NCBI RefSeq assembly: GCF_014858005.1
Contig: NZ_JACYOT010000009.1
Span: 124,001 to 188,000, forward strand
DNA from: Propioniciclava soli
Lineage (GTDB): Bacteria > Actinomycetota > Actinomycetes > Propionibacteriales > Propionibacteriaceae
Length of the DNA stretch: 64,000 nucleotides
Reading direction: 5' to 3'
A program made the translations under genes and the position numbers. Of the stretch, positions 12,828 to 23,517 are shown in pieces. How positions within the stretch are numbered: position 1 is the first letter of the stretch; each line of letters opens with the position of its first letter. The notes below the pieces were generated by a model, which did no database searches, was not told the DNA's origin, and saw only the letters and a program-made list of their open reading frames with translations.

Positions 12828-12865
12828 ACGAGGCCCCCGGCACCTGTGGGTGCCGGGGGCCTCGT
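12828..12865. terminator. Bidirectional terminator between clpC and a convergent gene
   Basis: Perfect 17-bp stem (12828-12844 with 12849-12865) and a 4-base loop TGTG, located between two convergent stops. It is the strongest terminator hairpin in the window. Confidence 0.85.
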
Positions 12866-12900
12866 CGTGGTCGGGGGACGCGGTGGGGCGCCCGCGAGAA

Positions 12901-13410
12901 TCAGCCGTTGGCGGCGAGCAACCCGAACGACACGATCATGAGCACCAGGAACAGCGCCATGACGGCGAGGTAGATCGAGGAGATGATGCCCAGCACCCAC
13001 CCCACGGTGAGGCTGGTGCTCGGAGCGAACTGCCCGGCGGCGACCTCGCGGCGGGCCTTGTTGCCCATGACCCACGCGAACGGGCCGGTGACCGCCACGA
13101 ACAAGCCGACGATGCCGAGAATCAAGATGGTGGTGGCCTGCGGGTGCTCGGGCTGTGCGTAACCGCCGGCGTAGCCCTGCGGGTAACCCTGACCGTAGGC
13201 CGGGGCGGGCTGGTAGCCCTGCTGCTGCTGCCAGGCCGCGGGCGCCTCGGGCTGCTGCCAGGCGCTGGAACCCTGCTGTTCCTCGGACGGCTGATCCGGC
13301 TCGGCGTAGAGCTGCTCGTCGTGGCGATCGCTGTAGGGGTTGGTCTCCGCGGGGCGGAAGGTCGGCGAGACGTGCTCGTCGGCAGGACGGTCCTGCGGTT
13401 CGTTGCTCAT
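12901..13410 (-). CDS. DUF4190-like membrane protein with Gln/Pro/Tyr-rich N-terminus
   Basis: 169 residues. The first 90 are disordered and rich in Gln, Pro, Tyr and Gly (repeated QGY/YGQGYPQGYAGGY units) and presumably cytoplasmic. Two transmembrane segments follow (about 95-118 and 137-162), separated by GNKARREVAAGQF. This hairpin with a charged GxxAxxE loop is typical of DUF4190, common in actinobacteria. Function is unknown; similar proteins accompany envelope or protein-quality genes. The ATG at 13410 is about 60 bases downstream of a TAGGCT -10. Confidence 0.75.
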   Translation of the reverse strand: MSNEPQDRPADEHVSPTFRPAETNPYSDRHDEQLYAEPDQPSEEQQGSSAWQQPEAPAAWQQQQGYQPAPAYGQGYPQGYAGGYAQPEHPQATTILILGIVGLFVAVTGPFAWVMGNKARREVAAGQFAPSTSLTVGWVLGIISSIYLAVMALFLVLMIVSFGLLAANG

Positions 13411-13475
13411 GGTGGTGCAGACCCTTCAGTCGGAAGGCGCCCCCGGGGGCGGGGACGCTCGGCGTGGACGCCCCC

Positions 13476-13481
13476 AGCCTA
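13476..13481 (-). promoter_or_regulatory. -10 element upstream of the DUF4190-like gene
   Basis: TAGGCT on the minus strand, giving a leader of about 60 bases. The leader contains a GCGCCCCCGGGGGCGC-like inverted repeat just before the ribosome-binding region. Confidence 0.4.
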
Positions 13482-13526
13482 ACGGCCCGCGTGCCGGGGC
13501 GCGTGAAGGCGACCCGCGGCGGGGCG

Positions 13527-14399
13527 TCAGAGGCTGATCGTGCCGTCACCGCGGGAGCGGGCCAGCCCGTCGGTGATCAGGGACGCCAGCGCACGCTCGG
13601 CCTGCGCGGCATCGGCCGGCCACGCCGCCAGCAGCTGGGCGCGGGGGACGCCGGCGTCCGCGGCGCGCAGCACCCCGAGCAGGACGCCGCGGCACTGCCG
13701 GTCGGTGCCGGCGTAGGTCTGGCCCCGGCGCGGTGGGCCGTCCCACGCCGGCCGGCCCGCCCGCAGCCACGCGCAGGCGTCCGCCACCGGGCACCGCTCG
13801 CAGGCCGGGGAGTCGGCCGTGCACACGAGGGCACCGAGTTCCATGGACGCCGCGGCCCAGGCCGCCGCCTGCGCGGGGTCGTCCGGCAGCCACGACTGGG
13901 CCCGCGTGACCTCGGCCCGGGTGAGCGAGGCGGGCGGAAAGGCCTGGCCGCCCTCGAGCCGGGCGAGCACGCGGCGCACGTTGGTGTCGAGGACGACGTG
14001 GCGCTGCCCGAACCCGAACGAGGCGACCGCCGCCGCCGTGTAGGCGCCGACTCCGGGCAGGGCCAGCAGGGCGTCGTGGTCGGCGGGCACCGCGCCGCCG
14101 TGGTGGTCGCGGATCGCCGTGGCCGCGGCGTGGAGCCGCTGGGCCCGGCGCGGGTAGCCGAGGCGGCCCCAGGCGCGCACGGCGTCCGCCGGCTCGTCGT
14201 CGGCCAGCGCGGTGGGCGTCGGCCAGCGTTCCAGCCAGGCCGCGTACTGCGGCAGCACGCGTGCGACCGGTGTCTGCTGCAGCATGAACTCGCTGACGAG
14301 CACGGCCCACGGGCCGGCATCGGGCTCGCGCCAGGGCAGGGGACGGGCGTGGGCGGCGAACCACGCGATGACGCGGGCCGCGACGTCGGCGCGGTTCAC
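13527..14399 (-). CDS. mutY: A/G-specific adenine glycosylase MutY
   Basis: Removes adenine mispaired with 8-oxoguanine. The 290-residue protein has the catalytic Glu37 (VSEFMLQQT), the helix-hairpin-helix LPGVGAYTAAAV, the catalytic Asp137 (LDTNVRRVLAR) and the [4Fe-4S] cluster pattern C192-x6-C199-x2-C202-x5-C208. Only about 80 residues follow the cluster. They look like a small winged-helix segment rather than the Nudix-like 8-oxoG-sensing domain of E. coli MutY, so mismatch recognition may differ; short MutY forms are known in actinobacteria. The start ATG overlaps the disA stop by four bases, making a disA-mutY operon. Confidence 0.93.
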   Translation of the reverse strand: MNRADVAARVIAWFAAHARPLPWREPDAGPWAVLVSEFMLQQTPVARVLPQYAAWLERWPTPTALADDEPADAVRAWGRLGYPRRAQRLHAAATAIRDHHGGAVPADHDALLALPGVGAYTAAAVASFGFGQRHVVLDTNVRRVLARLEGGQAFPPASLTRAEVTRAQSWLPDDPAQAAAWAAASMELGALVCTADSPACERCPVADACAWLRAGRPAWDGPPRRGQTYAGTDRQCRGVLLGVLRAADAGVPRAQLLAAWPADAAQAERALASLITDGLARSRGDGTISL

Positions 14400-15451
14400 T
14401 GGGCCGACAGCACCCGTTCGGCGATCGTGGCGAGACCGTCGCGCACCGCCCGGGCGACCTCGGGCGTCACCTCGTCGACCCCCAGCAGCTCGACCTGTGA
14501 GGCCGCATACACGCCCGCCAGGTCGCCGAACCGCTCCACGATGCGGGCGCTGACGCCAGCCGGCAGCTTGCGGATGCCGGCGAGCTGCCGGTAGCCCTTG
14601 GGGGCGAGCGGGGAGTCGAGGTGCACGGCATCGGGGAAGCCGAGTGAGCGGCCCACCAGCACCACGTCGAACAGTTCCGGGTCGTGCAGGGTGCCCAAGC
14701 CGGCCAGCAGCAGCGATTCGGACCCGTCGGGGACGTAGTCGCGTTGCACGAGGGACGCCAGCGGGGTGAGGTCCTCGGTGAGGTCGCGCAGCTGCAGCGA
14801 GACGAGGCGGCCATCGGCACCCAGGCCGCTCACGAGCGCGGTCGCCTCGTCGGCCACCCGGTTGATCATCTCGAACCGCTGGGCCACCTGCGCGAGGTCG
14901 CGGAGCGTGACGGCATGGGTCACTTCGCGCGCCGTGAGGCGATCCAGGGAGTCGAAGAGGCGGACGCGGTGGGCCGCCAGCGCGCCGATGGCCTGCGTGG
15001 CGCGGTCGATCAGCTGGTCGGGGCGCGGCACGAGCTCACGGCCGGAACCGGCGAAGACCGAGATCGTCCCCATGGACGCCGACACCGTCACCACCTCCAG
15101 GCCGGTCTCCAGGGCCACCCGCTCGGCCGTGCGGTGCCGGGTGCCGGTCTCGGTGGTCGGGAGGTCGGCGGAGGGGGAGAGGTGGACGGCCGCGGCCAGG
15201 ATGCGGTCGAGCCCGGTGGAGAGCACGATCGCGCCGTCCATCTTCGCGAGCTCCCGCAGGGCGGTGGAGGTCAGGGGCACGTCGATCGTGAACCCGCCGG
15301 TGGAGAGGGCCTCGAGCGCGGGATTGCTGCCGAGCACCACGAGGGCGCCGGTGTGACCGTGGACGATGCGGTCGAGCCCGTCGCGCAGCACGGTGCCCGG
15401 GGCGAGCGAGGGCAGGACGCGGGGCAGGGGGGCGGTGCTCAGCGGTGCCAC
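14396..15451 (-). CDS. disA: DNA integrity scanning diadenylate cyclase DisA
   Basis: Makes the second messenger cyclic di-AMP and reports DNA branch structures. Of 351 residues: an N-terminal DAC domain with DGA (72-74, in KMDGAIVLS) and the RHR motif (105-107), a helical spine (about 150-290), and a C-terminal RuvA-like helix-hairpin-helix (FGDLAGVYAASQVELLGVDE) that binds DNA junctions. Length matches the octameric DisA family. It lies directly downstream of radA, whose product interacts with and inhibits DisA in Bacillus and mycobacteria, and upstream of mutY: a DNA-damage operon. Confidence 0.96.
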   Translation of the reverse strand: MAPLSTAPLPRVLPSLAPGTVLRDGLDRIVHGHTGALVVLGSNPALEALSTGGFTIDVPLTSTALRELAKMDGAIVLSTGLDRILAAAVHLSPSADLPTTETGTRHRTAERVALETGLEVVTVSASMGTISVFAGSGRELVPRPDQLIDRATQAIGALAAHRVRLFDSLDRLTAREVTHAVTLRDLAQVAQRFEMINRVADEATALVSGLGADGRLVSLQLRDLTEDLTPLASLVQRDYVPDGSESLLLAGLGTLHDPELFDVVLVGRSLGFPDAVHLDSPLAPKGYRQLAGIRKLPAGVSARIVERFGDLAGVYAASQVELLGVDEVTPEVARAVRDGLATIAERVLSAQ

Positions 15452-15478
15452 CTCCTCAGGGGGTCGGTGCCCGCCATC

Positions 15479-16882
15479 CTACCGGGCACCACGGCGCGGC
15501 CTGAGGGGGATGACGGCGCCCCCCTCCGGCGCCAGGGCCGCGCGGAGGGCGTCCGCCAGCGTCGCGACCTCGACCACCCGCAGGCCGCCGCCGGGCTGGA
15601 CGCGGGCCGCCCCGGCGCCCGGCGGAACCAGGGCGAGGCCGATGCCCAGGCGGGCGGCCTCGTCGAGGCGACGGGCCAGACCGGGGACCGGGCGGATTTC
15701 TCCCGCGAGGCTCACCTCGCCCAGGGCCACGAGGCGCTGCACCGTCGACTCGTTGCGCACCGCCGAGGCCACCGCGAGCGCGGTCGCCAGGTCGCCCGCC
15801 GGGTCGTCGACCCGCCCGCCGCCCACCGTTGAGGCGTACACGTCACGCGTGTGCAGTTTCACCTGCCCGTGGCGCTGCAGCACCGCCAGCGTCATGGCGA
15901 GCCGGCCCGGGTCGACGCCGGTGCTGATGCGACGCGGGCTCTGCAGGTGCGAGGGCACGACGAGCGCCTGCACCTCGGTGAGCAGCGGACGCCGGCCCTG
16001 CAGCGTCACCGTGGTGCACGTGCCGGGGGCCACCGCGCCGTCCGACGTGAACAGCCCCGACGGGTCACTCACCTCGCGGATGCCGTCGGCGGCCATCTCG
16101 AAGCAGCCGACCTCGTCGGCCGGGCCATAGCGGTTCTTGGTGGCCCGCACCATGCGGAACGTGCCGTGGGTGTCGCCGTCGAAGGACAGCACCACATCCA
16201 CCAGGTGCTCCAGGGTGCGGGGCCCCGCGATTGACCCCTCCTTGGTCACGTGGCCGATGATGAGGACGGCCATCCCACGCCGCTTCGCGACGCGGACGAG
16301 GGCGGACGTCACCTCGCGCACCTGGGTGACACCGCCCGGCACCCCCTCGGTGCCCGGGGCGGTCACCGTCTGTACGGAGTCGATCACCAGCAGGGTGGGG
16401 GCGAGCTCCTCGACGTGCCCCAGCACGACGCCGAGGTCGGACTCCGCCGCGAGATACAGCTCGGGGTGCAGGGCGTCCGTCCGGTCCGCCCGCAGCCGCA
16501 CCTGGGCCGCGGACTCCTCGGCGGTGACGTAGAGCGTCCGGCGCCCACCGGCCGCCCAGCGGGCCGCCGCCTCCAGCAGGAGGGTGGACTTGCCGACGCC
16601 GGGCTCCCCGCCCAGCAGCACGACCGAACCGGGCGTCAGGCCCGCCCCCAACACGCGGTCGAGCTCCCCGATCCCGGTGGGAATGCCGCGCGCCTCCTGG
16701 GCAGTGACCTCGGTGATGGGCCGCGCCGAGGTGGCGGGGCGGCTCGTCGCCACCCGGGCCGTGGCGGCGGGCGCCACCTCGCTGAGGCTGCCCCACGCCT
16801 GGCAGCGGCCGCAGCGCCCGGCCCACCGGGGGGTCTCCCACCCGCACTCCGAGCAGCGGTGGATCGTCGCGTTCTTCGCCAT
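15479..16882 (-). CDS. radA: DNA repair protein RadA
   Basis: RecA-like helicase that promotes branch migration during recombination. The 467-residue protein has an N-terminal C4 zinc finger (Cys 10, 13, 24 and 27), Walker [11 protein letters not shown], the RadA-specific KNRYG motif (KNRFG in most homologues), and a C-terminal Lon-like domain (VGGGRVDDPAGDLATALAV and following). I use ATG 16882 rather than an in-frame TTG 30 bases upstream. A TAGCGT -10 lies 7 bases before this ATG, pointing to a leaderless transcript. disA begins 27 bases after the stop. Confidence 0.95.
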   Translation of the reverse strand: MAKNATIHRCSECGWETPRWAGRCGRCQAWGSLSEVAPAATARVATSRPATSARPITEVTAQEARGIPTGIGELDRVLGAGLTPGSVVLLGGEPGVGKSTLLLEAAARWAAGGRRTLYVTAEESAAQVRLRADRTDALHPELYLAAESDLGVVLGHVEELAPTLLVIDSVQTVTAPGTEGVPGGVTQVREVTSALVRVAKRRGMAVLIIGHVTKEGSIAGPRTLEHLVDVVLSFDGDTHGTFRMVRATKNRYGPADEVGCFEMAADGIREVSDPSGLFTSDGAVAPGTCTTVTLQGRRPLLTEVQALVVPSHLQSPRRISTGVDPGRLAMTLAVLQRHGQVKLHTRDVYASTVGGGRVDDPAGDLATALAVASAVRNESTVQRLVALGEVSLAGEIRPVPGLARRLDEAARLGIGLALVPPGAGAARVQPGGGLRVVEVATLADALRAALAPEGGAVIPLRPRRGAR

Positions 16883-16889
16883 GCCCCCC

Positions 16890-16895
16890 ACGCTA
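16890..16895 (-). promoter_or_regulatory. -10 element of leaderless radA
   Basis: TAGCGT on the minus strand, 7 bases before the radA ATG. It would drive radA-disA-mutY. Confidence 0.5.
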
Positions 16896-16958
16896 CGGGG
16901 CCCCTGTGACAAAACGCGTCGGCGGGCGGCCCGTCCTGCCGGGCACGCCGGGCGGGGG

Positions 16959-17615
16959 TCAGATGGTGACGATGCCCTGGGGGCAGCGGAACGTGACCGC
17001 CTCGATGCCGGGCATCCCGTGGGGGGCGTCGAAGGTGAGGGTGACGCCGTCGAAGGTGTCGGCCAGATCGGTGCCCAGCCACTCGGCGACCCGCTCGGAG
17101 CTGCCGGAGAGTCGGATCTCGACGATCTCGACGTCGGCGGCGGGCAGGGCGCTGGGGCGCAGTTCGGGCTCGCTCACCCAGGAGACGAAGAAGGGGAGCT
17201 GGGGGTCGGCCATCAGGCCGCGGACGCCGATCTGCTCCCACTCCAGCCGACGGCCGTCCGGGAACTGCCGGCTGCCGTGGGCCGCCTCACGGCCGAGTCG
17301 ACTCTCCACCGAGGCCATGTCGTCCACCTCGATGACCCAGGCGAACCAGCCGCCACCCATCTCGGTTCTCGCCCGCACGGCCTGGCCGAACACGGCCTTC
17401 TCGGCGGCGGGGTGCTCGAGCACCTCCACGACCTCGAGGTAACGATGACCCTGGATGGGGAGGATGTTGTTGCGCGTGCCGAAGCTCGGGTGGAAGCCGC
17501 CGTCACGGAAGGGCGTGCCGAGAGCGTCCTCCAGACGTGACACGGCCGCCGCGAGACCCTCGGGTCCAGCGGCGAAGGACAGGTTCGACAACCGCATGAG
17601 TTCATTGAAGACCAT
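16959..17615 (-). CDS. VOC superfamily (glyoxalase-like) protein
   Basis: 218 residues, with a first half typical of the glyoxalase-like PF13468 type: LSNLSFAAG at the N-terminus, then [23 protein letters not shown], which would supply the metal-ligand-like His and Glu. The second half repeats the fold more loosely and ends in [10 protein letters not shown]. The family covers lyases, dioxygenases and resistance proteins, so substrate and reaction cannot be named. The ATG at 17615 follows GGGGAG. It stands alone between radA and the divergent isomerase-like gene. Confidence 0.75.
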   Translation of the reverse strand: MVFNELMRLSNLSFAAGPEGLAAAVSRLEDALGTPFRDGGFHPSFGTRNNILPIQGHRYLEVVEVLEHPAAEKAVFGQAVRARTEMGGGWFAWVIEVDDMASVESRLGREAAHGSRQFPDGRRLEWEQIGVRGLMADPQLPFFVSWVSEPELRPSALPAADVEIVEIRLSGSSERVAEWLGTDLADTFDGVTLTFDAPHGMPGIEAVTFRCPQGIVTI

Positions 17616-17735
17616 GCCCGGCTCCCCGCCAAATCGACGCCGAACCCCTCAGTGGGAAGGGGTGTCACGACGTGGAGACTTCTGATCGGTCAGCCCGGTG
17701 GGGCCGGACGCGTCCGGCCCCCCCGAGGTCGGCTC

Positions 17736-17741
17736 TATGCT
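17736..17741 (+). promoter_or_regulatory. -10 element for the isomerase-like gene
   Basis: TATGCT followed by 6 bases and GTG 17748 (or 9 bases and ATG 17751). A leaderless start is implied. Confidence 0.5.
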
Positions 17742-17747
17742 GGGCGC

Positions 17748-18641
17748 GTGATGCACGAGCGCGAGACGAGCGACGGCCGCACCACGAGCCAGGACCCGCG
17801 GACGAGCGGTGATGCCGTGCCCCCACCCGCGCAGGAGTCGCCGGCCCCGCGGAGCCTGGTGGGCCTGTCGACCTCCTCGGTCTACCCGGAGACGACGGCC
17901 AGCTGTTTCGAGCTGGCCGGACGCCTCGGCTACGACGGCGTGGAGGTGATGGTGGGCATCGACCCGGTCTCCCGCGACGTGGACGCCCTCGTCGACCTGC
18001 GCGACTACCACCAGGTCCCCGTCCTGTCCGTCCACGCCCCCACGCTGCTCGTCACGCAGGGGACGTGGGGCAACGACCCCTGGGAGAAGCTCGAGCGCTC
18101 GGCCGTCGCGGCCGGACGCCTCGGGGCCGACACGGTCGTCGTCCACCCGCCGTTTCGCTGGCAACGGGGCTACGCCAAGGGCTTCGTCGAGGGCGTCCGA
18201 CGCCTGGAGCGCACGACCGGCATCATCTTCGCCGTCGAGAACATGTTTCCGTGGCGCGGCCCGGGCGGCAGCGAGGTGCGGGCCTATTCGCCGAGTTGGG
18301 ATCCCACGGAACGCGACTACGACCACCTCACCCTCGACCTGTCCCACGCCTCCACGAGCCGGCAGTCCTCGCTGGAGCTGGTGGACGCCTGGGGTGACCG
18401 GCTGGCCCACGTGCACCTGACCGACGGGGACGGCACGGTCAAGGACGCCCACCTGTTCCCCGGTGAGGGGGACCAGCGGGCCGCGGAGTTGCTGGAAGGG
18501 TTGGCCGCGCGCGGGTTCGCCGGGCACGTCGTGCTCGAGGTCAACACCCGCACGATCCGCTCGCGCCGCAACCGCGAGGAGGCGCTGGCCGACGTGCTGG
18601 CCTGGACGCGCGCCCACCTGGGGCAGACGGTGCCCGCGTGA
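17748..18641 (+). CDS. Sugar phosphate isomerase/epimerase-like TIM-barrel protein
   Basis: About 297 residues belonging to the xylose isomerase-like/AP endonuclease 2 superfamily. After a hydrophilic N-terminus of about 38 residues the barrel begins ([12 protein letters not shown]). Metal-ligand-type motifs follow: [43 protein letters not shown] and HVVLEVNT, one per strand. The reaction is unknown. A homologue sits close to proC and bS22 in mycobacteria (Rv0498 region), so the neighbourhood is conserved. The start is set by the -10 at 17736; longer upstream starts would run through that promoter. Confidence 0.8.
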   Translation: MMHERETSDGRTTSQDPRTSGDAVPPPAQESPAPRSLVGLSTSSVYPETTASCFELAGRLGYDGVEVMVGIDPVSRDVDALVDLRDYHQVPVLSVHAPTLLVTQGTWGNDPWEKLERSAVAAGRLGADTVVVHPPFRWQRGYAKGFVEGVRRLERTTGIIFAVENMFPWRGPGGSEVRAYSPSWDPTERDYDHLTLDLSHASTSRQSSLELVDAWGDRLAHVHLTDGDGTVKDAHLFPGEGDQRAAELLEGLAARGFAGHVVLEVNTRTIRSRRNREEALADVLAWTRAHLGQTVPA

Positions 18642-19453
18642 GCGTGCCCCCCATCGATCCGGCCGGGACGCCGACGGCCGCGGCGTCCGGGCCCGCCGCG
18701 GTGGCGTTCCAACCGCAGGCGTGGCGTCCGGGCCTCGACGTGCTGTTGGTGCTCGGGTTCTCATTGGGTCGCTCGGCGGTCTACTCGATCCTGTCGATCA
18801 TCGAGAAGTCGACGCGCGACGTCCCGCTCAACCAGCAGACCACCACGATCAACAACTCCGTCACGCCCGACCGGAGCTGGCTCGACCTGGCCTACCAGGT
18901 GGCGGGCATCGGGTTCCCGCTCGTGGCCGTCGCGGTCGCCCTCTACCTGCTGCGGCTGACCGGCGACCGGGACTCGATCGGTTACGACCTGCGCCGCCCG
19001 GGCACCGACCTGGCCCGCGGCTTCGGGGCCGCGGCCCTGATCGGCATCCCGGGCCTGGCGTTCTACGTCGCGGCCCGCGAGCTGGGCATCAACACCAACG
19101 TCGCTCCGGCGAACCTCGCGGAGAACTGGTGGACGGTGCCCGTGCTCGCGGGCTTCGCGGTGATGAACGGCGTGCTGGAGGAGGTCGTCATGCTGGCGTT
19201 CCTCCTGCGGCGCTTCGACCAGCTGCGGTGGTCGCCGTGGGTGGGCATCGCGGTCAGTGCGGTGATCCGCGGGGCCTACCACCTCTACCAGGGGTTCGGT
19301 GGCTTCCTCGGCAACATCGTGATGGGCCTGGTGTTCGGCTACCTGTACCGGCGGTGGGGGCGGGTGATGCCGCTGGTGGTGGCCCACACGATCCTCGACC
19401 TGGTGAGCTTCATCGGCTACGCGCTGCTCGCGCCGTATCTCGACTGGCTCTGA
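18638..19453 (+). CDS. CPBP family intramembrane metalloprotease (Abi/CAAX-type)
   Basis: 271 residues with about seven hydrophobic segments after a 30-residue soluble start. The catalytic motifs are [16 protein letters not shown] (the two glutamates of the family; the usual following Arg is not in the standard place), [13 protein letters not shown] (His) and [12 protein letters not shown] (His). These proteases cleave within the membrane; roles include prenyl-protein processing and bacteriocin self-immunity. The substrate here is unknown. The GTG start overlaps the upstream stop (GTGA), so it is co-translated with the isomerase-like protein. Confidence 0.85.
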   Translation: MSVPPIDPAGTPTAAASGPAAVAFQPQAWRPGLDVLLVLGFSLGRSAVYSILSIIEKSTRDVPLNQQTTTINNSVTPDRSWLDLAYQVAGIGFPLVAVAVALYLLRLTGDRDSIGYDLRRPGTDLARGFGAAALIGIPGLAFYVAARELGINTNVAPANLAENWWTVPVLAGFAVMNGVLEEVVMLAFLLRRFDQLRWSPWVGIAVSAVIRGAYHLYQGFGGFLGNIVMGLVFGYLYRRWGRVMPLVVAHTILDLVSFIGYALLAPYLDWL

Positions 19454-19469
19454 GACCGGTTCAGACCCC

Positions 19470-20903
19470 TCACTCGGCGGCGTCCGCCGCCACCGTGCCG
19501 GGCACCGCCGCGCGACGCTCGGCCAGGATGGCCTCGTTCTCGCGGACGACGTTCTTGCGCAGCGGGTACCAGAAGATCAGCACCAGCAGCGTGCCGAGCA
19601 GGAACAGCGCCGGCACGAGGTTGAACAGCATCCAGATGCCCTCGATGGTCTCGGGGGTCTGCTGGGCGGCGGTGGCCTGGTAGCCGATGGCCGTGAGGCC
19701 GATGCCGCCGAGCAGCGAGGACGCCGCCTGCCCCATCTTGCGGGCCCAGCTGTACAGGGCGTACACGGTGCCGTCGTCGCGCTGGCCGGAGCGGACCTCC
19801 TGGTAGTCGATCACGTCGACGATGAAGGCCCAGATGAGGAAGTTGAACACCGCCAGGCCGAAGGACGCGATCGCGAACAGCACCACGAAGACGGGGAAGG
19901 CGGGGCGCAGGAAGTAGTTGGCCAGCATGCCGCCGACATAGAGGGCCACGCCGACGATGCCCATCTCGGTCTTGCCGAACCGGCGCACGAGCGGGGCGGT
20001 GACGACCACGAGCACGAAGGCCGGCAGCGTCGCCGCCAGCGACGCGATCGATTGGAGCTGGCCCTGGCCGAAGTAGTCGAGGTAGAGGAACGAGGCGACC
20101 TGGCCGTTGAAGAGGTTGCCCAGCAGCAGGAGCAGGGCGGCCACCACGATGGCGAGCAGGGCGCGGTTGGTGAACAGCGAGCCCATCAGCTTGAAGAAGC
20201 CCATTCGCTCGCCGGCGGGCTTGGGGGGCACGACCACCCGCTCCTCGACGTTGAAGTAGAGCAACGCGTAGAAGACCACGGCCATGACGGCCATCAGGAT
20301 CGCGGCCAGGCCGAAGCGGTCGGCCAGCACGTTCGGGCCGTCGAACACGACGAGCGGCATCGCGGTGGAGACCAGCAGGAAGGCGAGCTGGGCGCCGGTG
20401 GAACGCCACACGGACAATTCGGCCCGGTGCTCGGCTCGATCCGAAATCACCGAGGCCATCGAGCCGTAGGGAATGTTGATGGCGGTGTAGAAGACAGAGC
20501 CCCACAAAATGTAGAAGCCGATCATCCAGGCGAGCTTGGCGCCGTACGCCCAGTCGGCGATGAACGGCTGGAACAGCAGCGCCGAGCTGAGCGCGACCGG
20601 GATCGCGATCCGGCGGATCCACGGCTTGAACTTGCCGTCGCGGGCCGGGCGCATGGTGTCCACCAGCCGGCCCATGCCGACGTCGGTGAAGGCGTCCAGC
20701 ACGCGGACGCCGGCGACCAGCGCGCCGATGTGCAGCGGATCGATGCCCACCACGCGGGTGAAGTACACCAGCATGAAGAAGGCCTGGATCATGAAGGTCA
20801 TGTCGTTGCCGAAGTCACCGAACATGTAGCCGACCTTGTCCCGCATCCCGAAGGGGCGGACGTGGCGCCGCTCGGGGGCCACGGTGGAGCCTGTCTCAGT
20901 CAT
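19470..20903 (-). CDS. GPH family sugar:cation symporter (MFS)
   Basis: 477 residues with twelve hydrophobic segments. The N-terminal GYMFGDFGNDMTF and RVLDAFTDVGMGRLVD motifs are characteristic of the glycoside-pentoside-hexuronide symporters (MelB/LacS/XylP type), which import oligosaccharides or glycosides with Na+ or H+. There is no C-terminal IIA domain. The start is the ATG beginning MTETGSTV, behind GAGGAG. No glycosidase is adjacent; the GH42 beta-galactosidase is 38 kb away. A perfect 14-bp palindrome in the leader suggests control by a LacI- or GntR-type repressor. Confidence 0.88.
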   Translation of the reverse strand: MTETGSTVAPERRHVRPFGMRDKVGYMFGDFGNDMTFMIQAFFMLVYFTRVVGIDPLHIGALVAGVRVLDAFTDVGMGRLVDTMRPARDGKFKPWIRRIAIPVALSSALLFQPFIADWAYGAKLAWMIGFYILWGSVFYTAINIPYGSMASVISDRAEHRAELSVWRSTGAQLAFLLVSTAMPLVVFDGPNVLADRFGLAAILMAVMAVVFYALLYFNVEERVVVPPKPAGERMGFFKLMGSLFTNRALLAIVVAALLLLLGNLFNGQVASFLYLDYFGQGQLQSIASLAATLPAFVLVVVTAPLVRRFGKTEMGIVGVALYVGGMLANYFLRPAFPVFVVLFAIASFGLAVFNFLIWAFIVDVIDYQEVRSGQRDDGTVYALYSWARKMGQAASSLLGGIGLTAIGYQATAAQQTPETIEGIWMLFNLVPALFLLGTLLVLIFWYPLRKNVVRENEAILAERRAAVPGTVAADAAE

Positions 20904-20920
20904 CTGAATCTCTCTCCTCG

Positions 20921-20934
20921 GGCCAACGTTGGCC
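20921..20934 (-). promoter_or_regulatory. Candidate operator of the GPH symporter gene
   Basis: Perfect 14-bp palindrome GGCCAACGTTGGCC, about 18 bases before the start codon and downstream of the proposed -10, the position of a roadblock operator. Confidence 0.5.
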
Positions 20935-20955
20935 CCGTTCAACTTTGATGTTTCG

Positions 20956-20961
20956 ACCCTA
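20956..20961 (-). promoter_or_regulatory. -10 element of the GPH symporter gene
   Basis: TAGGGT on the minus strand. Transcription would start near 20949, giving a leader of about 45 bases that contains the 14-bp palindrome. Confidence 0.45.
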
Positions 20962-20962
20962 G

Positions 20963-22992
<2,030 letters not shown>

Positions 22993-23045
22993 CCGGGCCG
23001 GTGCGGCCCCCTCGGACGCGGTTTTGCCGCCCGCGCCGGGGCCGG

Positions 23046-23051
23046 TAGGAT
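23046..23051 (+). promoter_or_regulatory. Probable -10 element of the bS22 transcript
   Basis: TAGGAT about 90 bases before the bS22 start. The leader contains a GGCCGGCCACTGGGGCCGGC-like inverted repeat (23062-23081) that could fold in the mRNA. Confidence 0.4.
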
Positions 23052-23140
23052 TGGGCTTCTTGGCCGGCCACTGGGGCCGGCGATCAACTGGGATTTCACA
23101 GCCGTCCGGCGCGCCCGCGCCGCGGCACGAGGAGACACAC

Positions 23141-23242
23141 GTGGGTTCGGTCATCAAGAAGCGTCGCAAGCGGATGGCGAAGAAGAAGCACCGCAAGCTG
23201 CTGAAGAAGACGCGCATCCAGCGCCGCCGCGCTGGCAAGTGA
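23141..23242 (+). CDS. 30S ribosomal protein bS22 (AURKAIP1/COX24 family)
   Basis: A 33-residue, extremely basic peptide beginning [20 protein letters not shown] and ending RIQRRRAGK. It is essentially identical to the actinobacterial protein found near the decoding centre of mycobacterial ribosomes and named bS22. GTG start at 23141 behind GAGGAG. It is easily missed by gene finders because of its length. The glutaredoxin-like gene starts four bases later, so they form an operon. Confidence 0.92.
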   Translation: MGSVIKKRRKRMAKKKHRKLLKKTRIQRRRAGK

Positions 23243-23246
23243 GGCC

Positions 23247-23498
23247 GTGCACCCCGCACTGACGTCCGCCCGCGTGGTGGTCGTGACGCGCGAGGGGTGC
23301 CACCTCTGCGACGATGCGCTCGTCGCCGTCGAGACGGTCTGTCGGGAGAGGGGAATCTCCTGGCAGGCCGTTGACGTGGATGCGGACCCCGAACTGCGGG
23401 CCCGCTACACCGATCACGTGCCCGTCACCTTCGTGGACGGCGCGCAACACTCCTTGTGGTTCGTCGATGCCGGACGCCTGCGCGAGGCTGTCGGATGA
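23247..23498 (+). CDS. Glutaredoxin-like protein
   Basis: 83 residues with a thioredoxin fold: VVVVTREGCHLCDDAL gives the CxxC redox pair (Cys18 and Cys21), and VPVTFVDGAQH gives the cis-Pro. It matches the glutaredoxin/DUF836-type proteins of actinobacteria. In a mycothiol-using cell such proteins may act as mycoredoxin-like reductases, but this one lacks the typical mycoredoxin CGYC motif, so the electron donor is uncertain. It follows bS22 by four bases. Confidence 0.85.
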   Translation: MHPALTSARVVVVTREGCHLCDDALVAVETVCRERGISWQAVDVDADPELRARYTDHVPVTFVDGAQHSLWFVDAGRLREAVG

Positions 23499-23504
23499 GC
23501 CCGC

Positions 23505-23510
23505 TATCCT
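23505..23510 (+). promoter_or_regulatory. -10 element for the histidine phosphatase gene
   Basis: TATCCT with 7 bases to ATG 23518, a leaderless arrangement. It would drive the whole cytochrome maturation operon. Confidence 0.5.
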
Positions 23511-23517
23511 GTGAGGC

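Noticed and set aside
16883-16912. Longer RadA starting at a TTG upstream
   Set aside because: The extra ten residues precede the conserved zinc-finger start, and the -10 element lies within that stretch, so the ATG at 16882 fits better.
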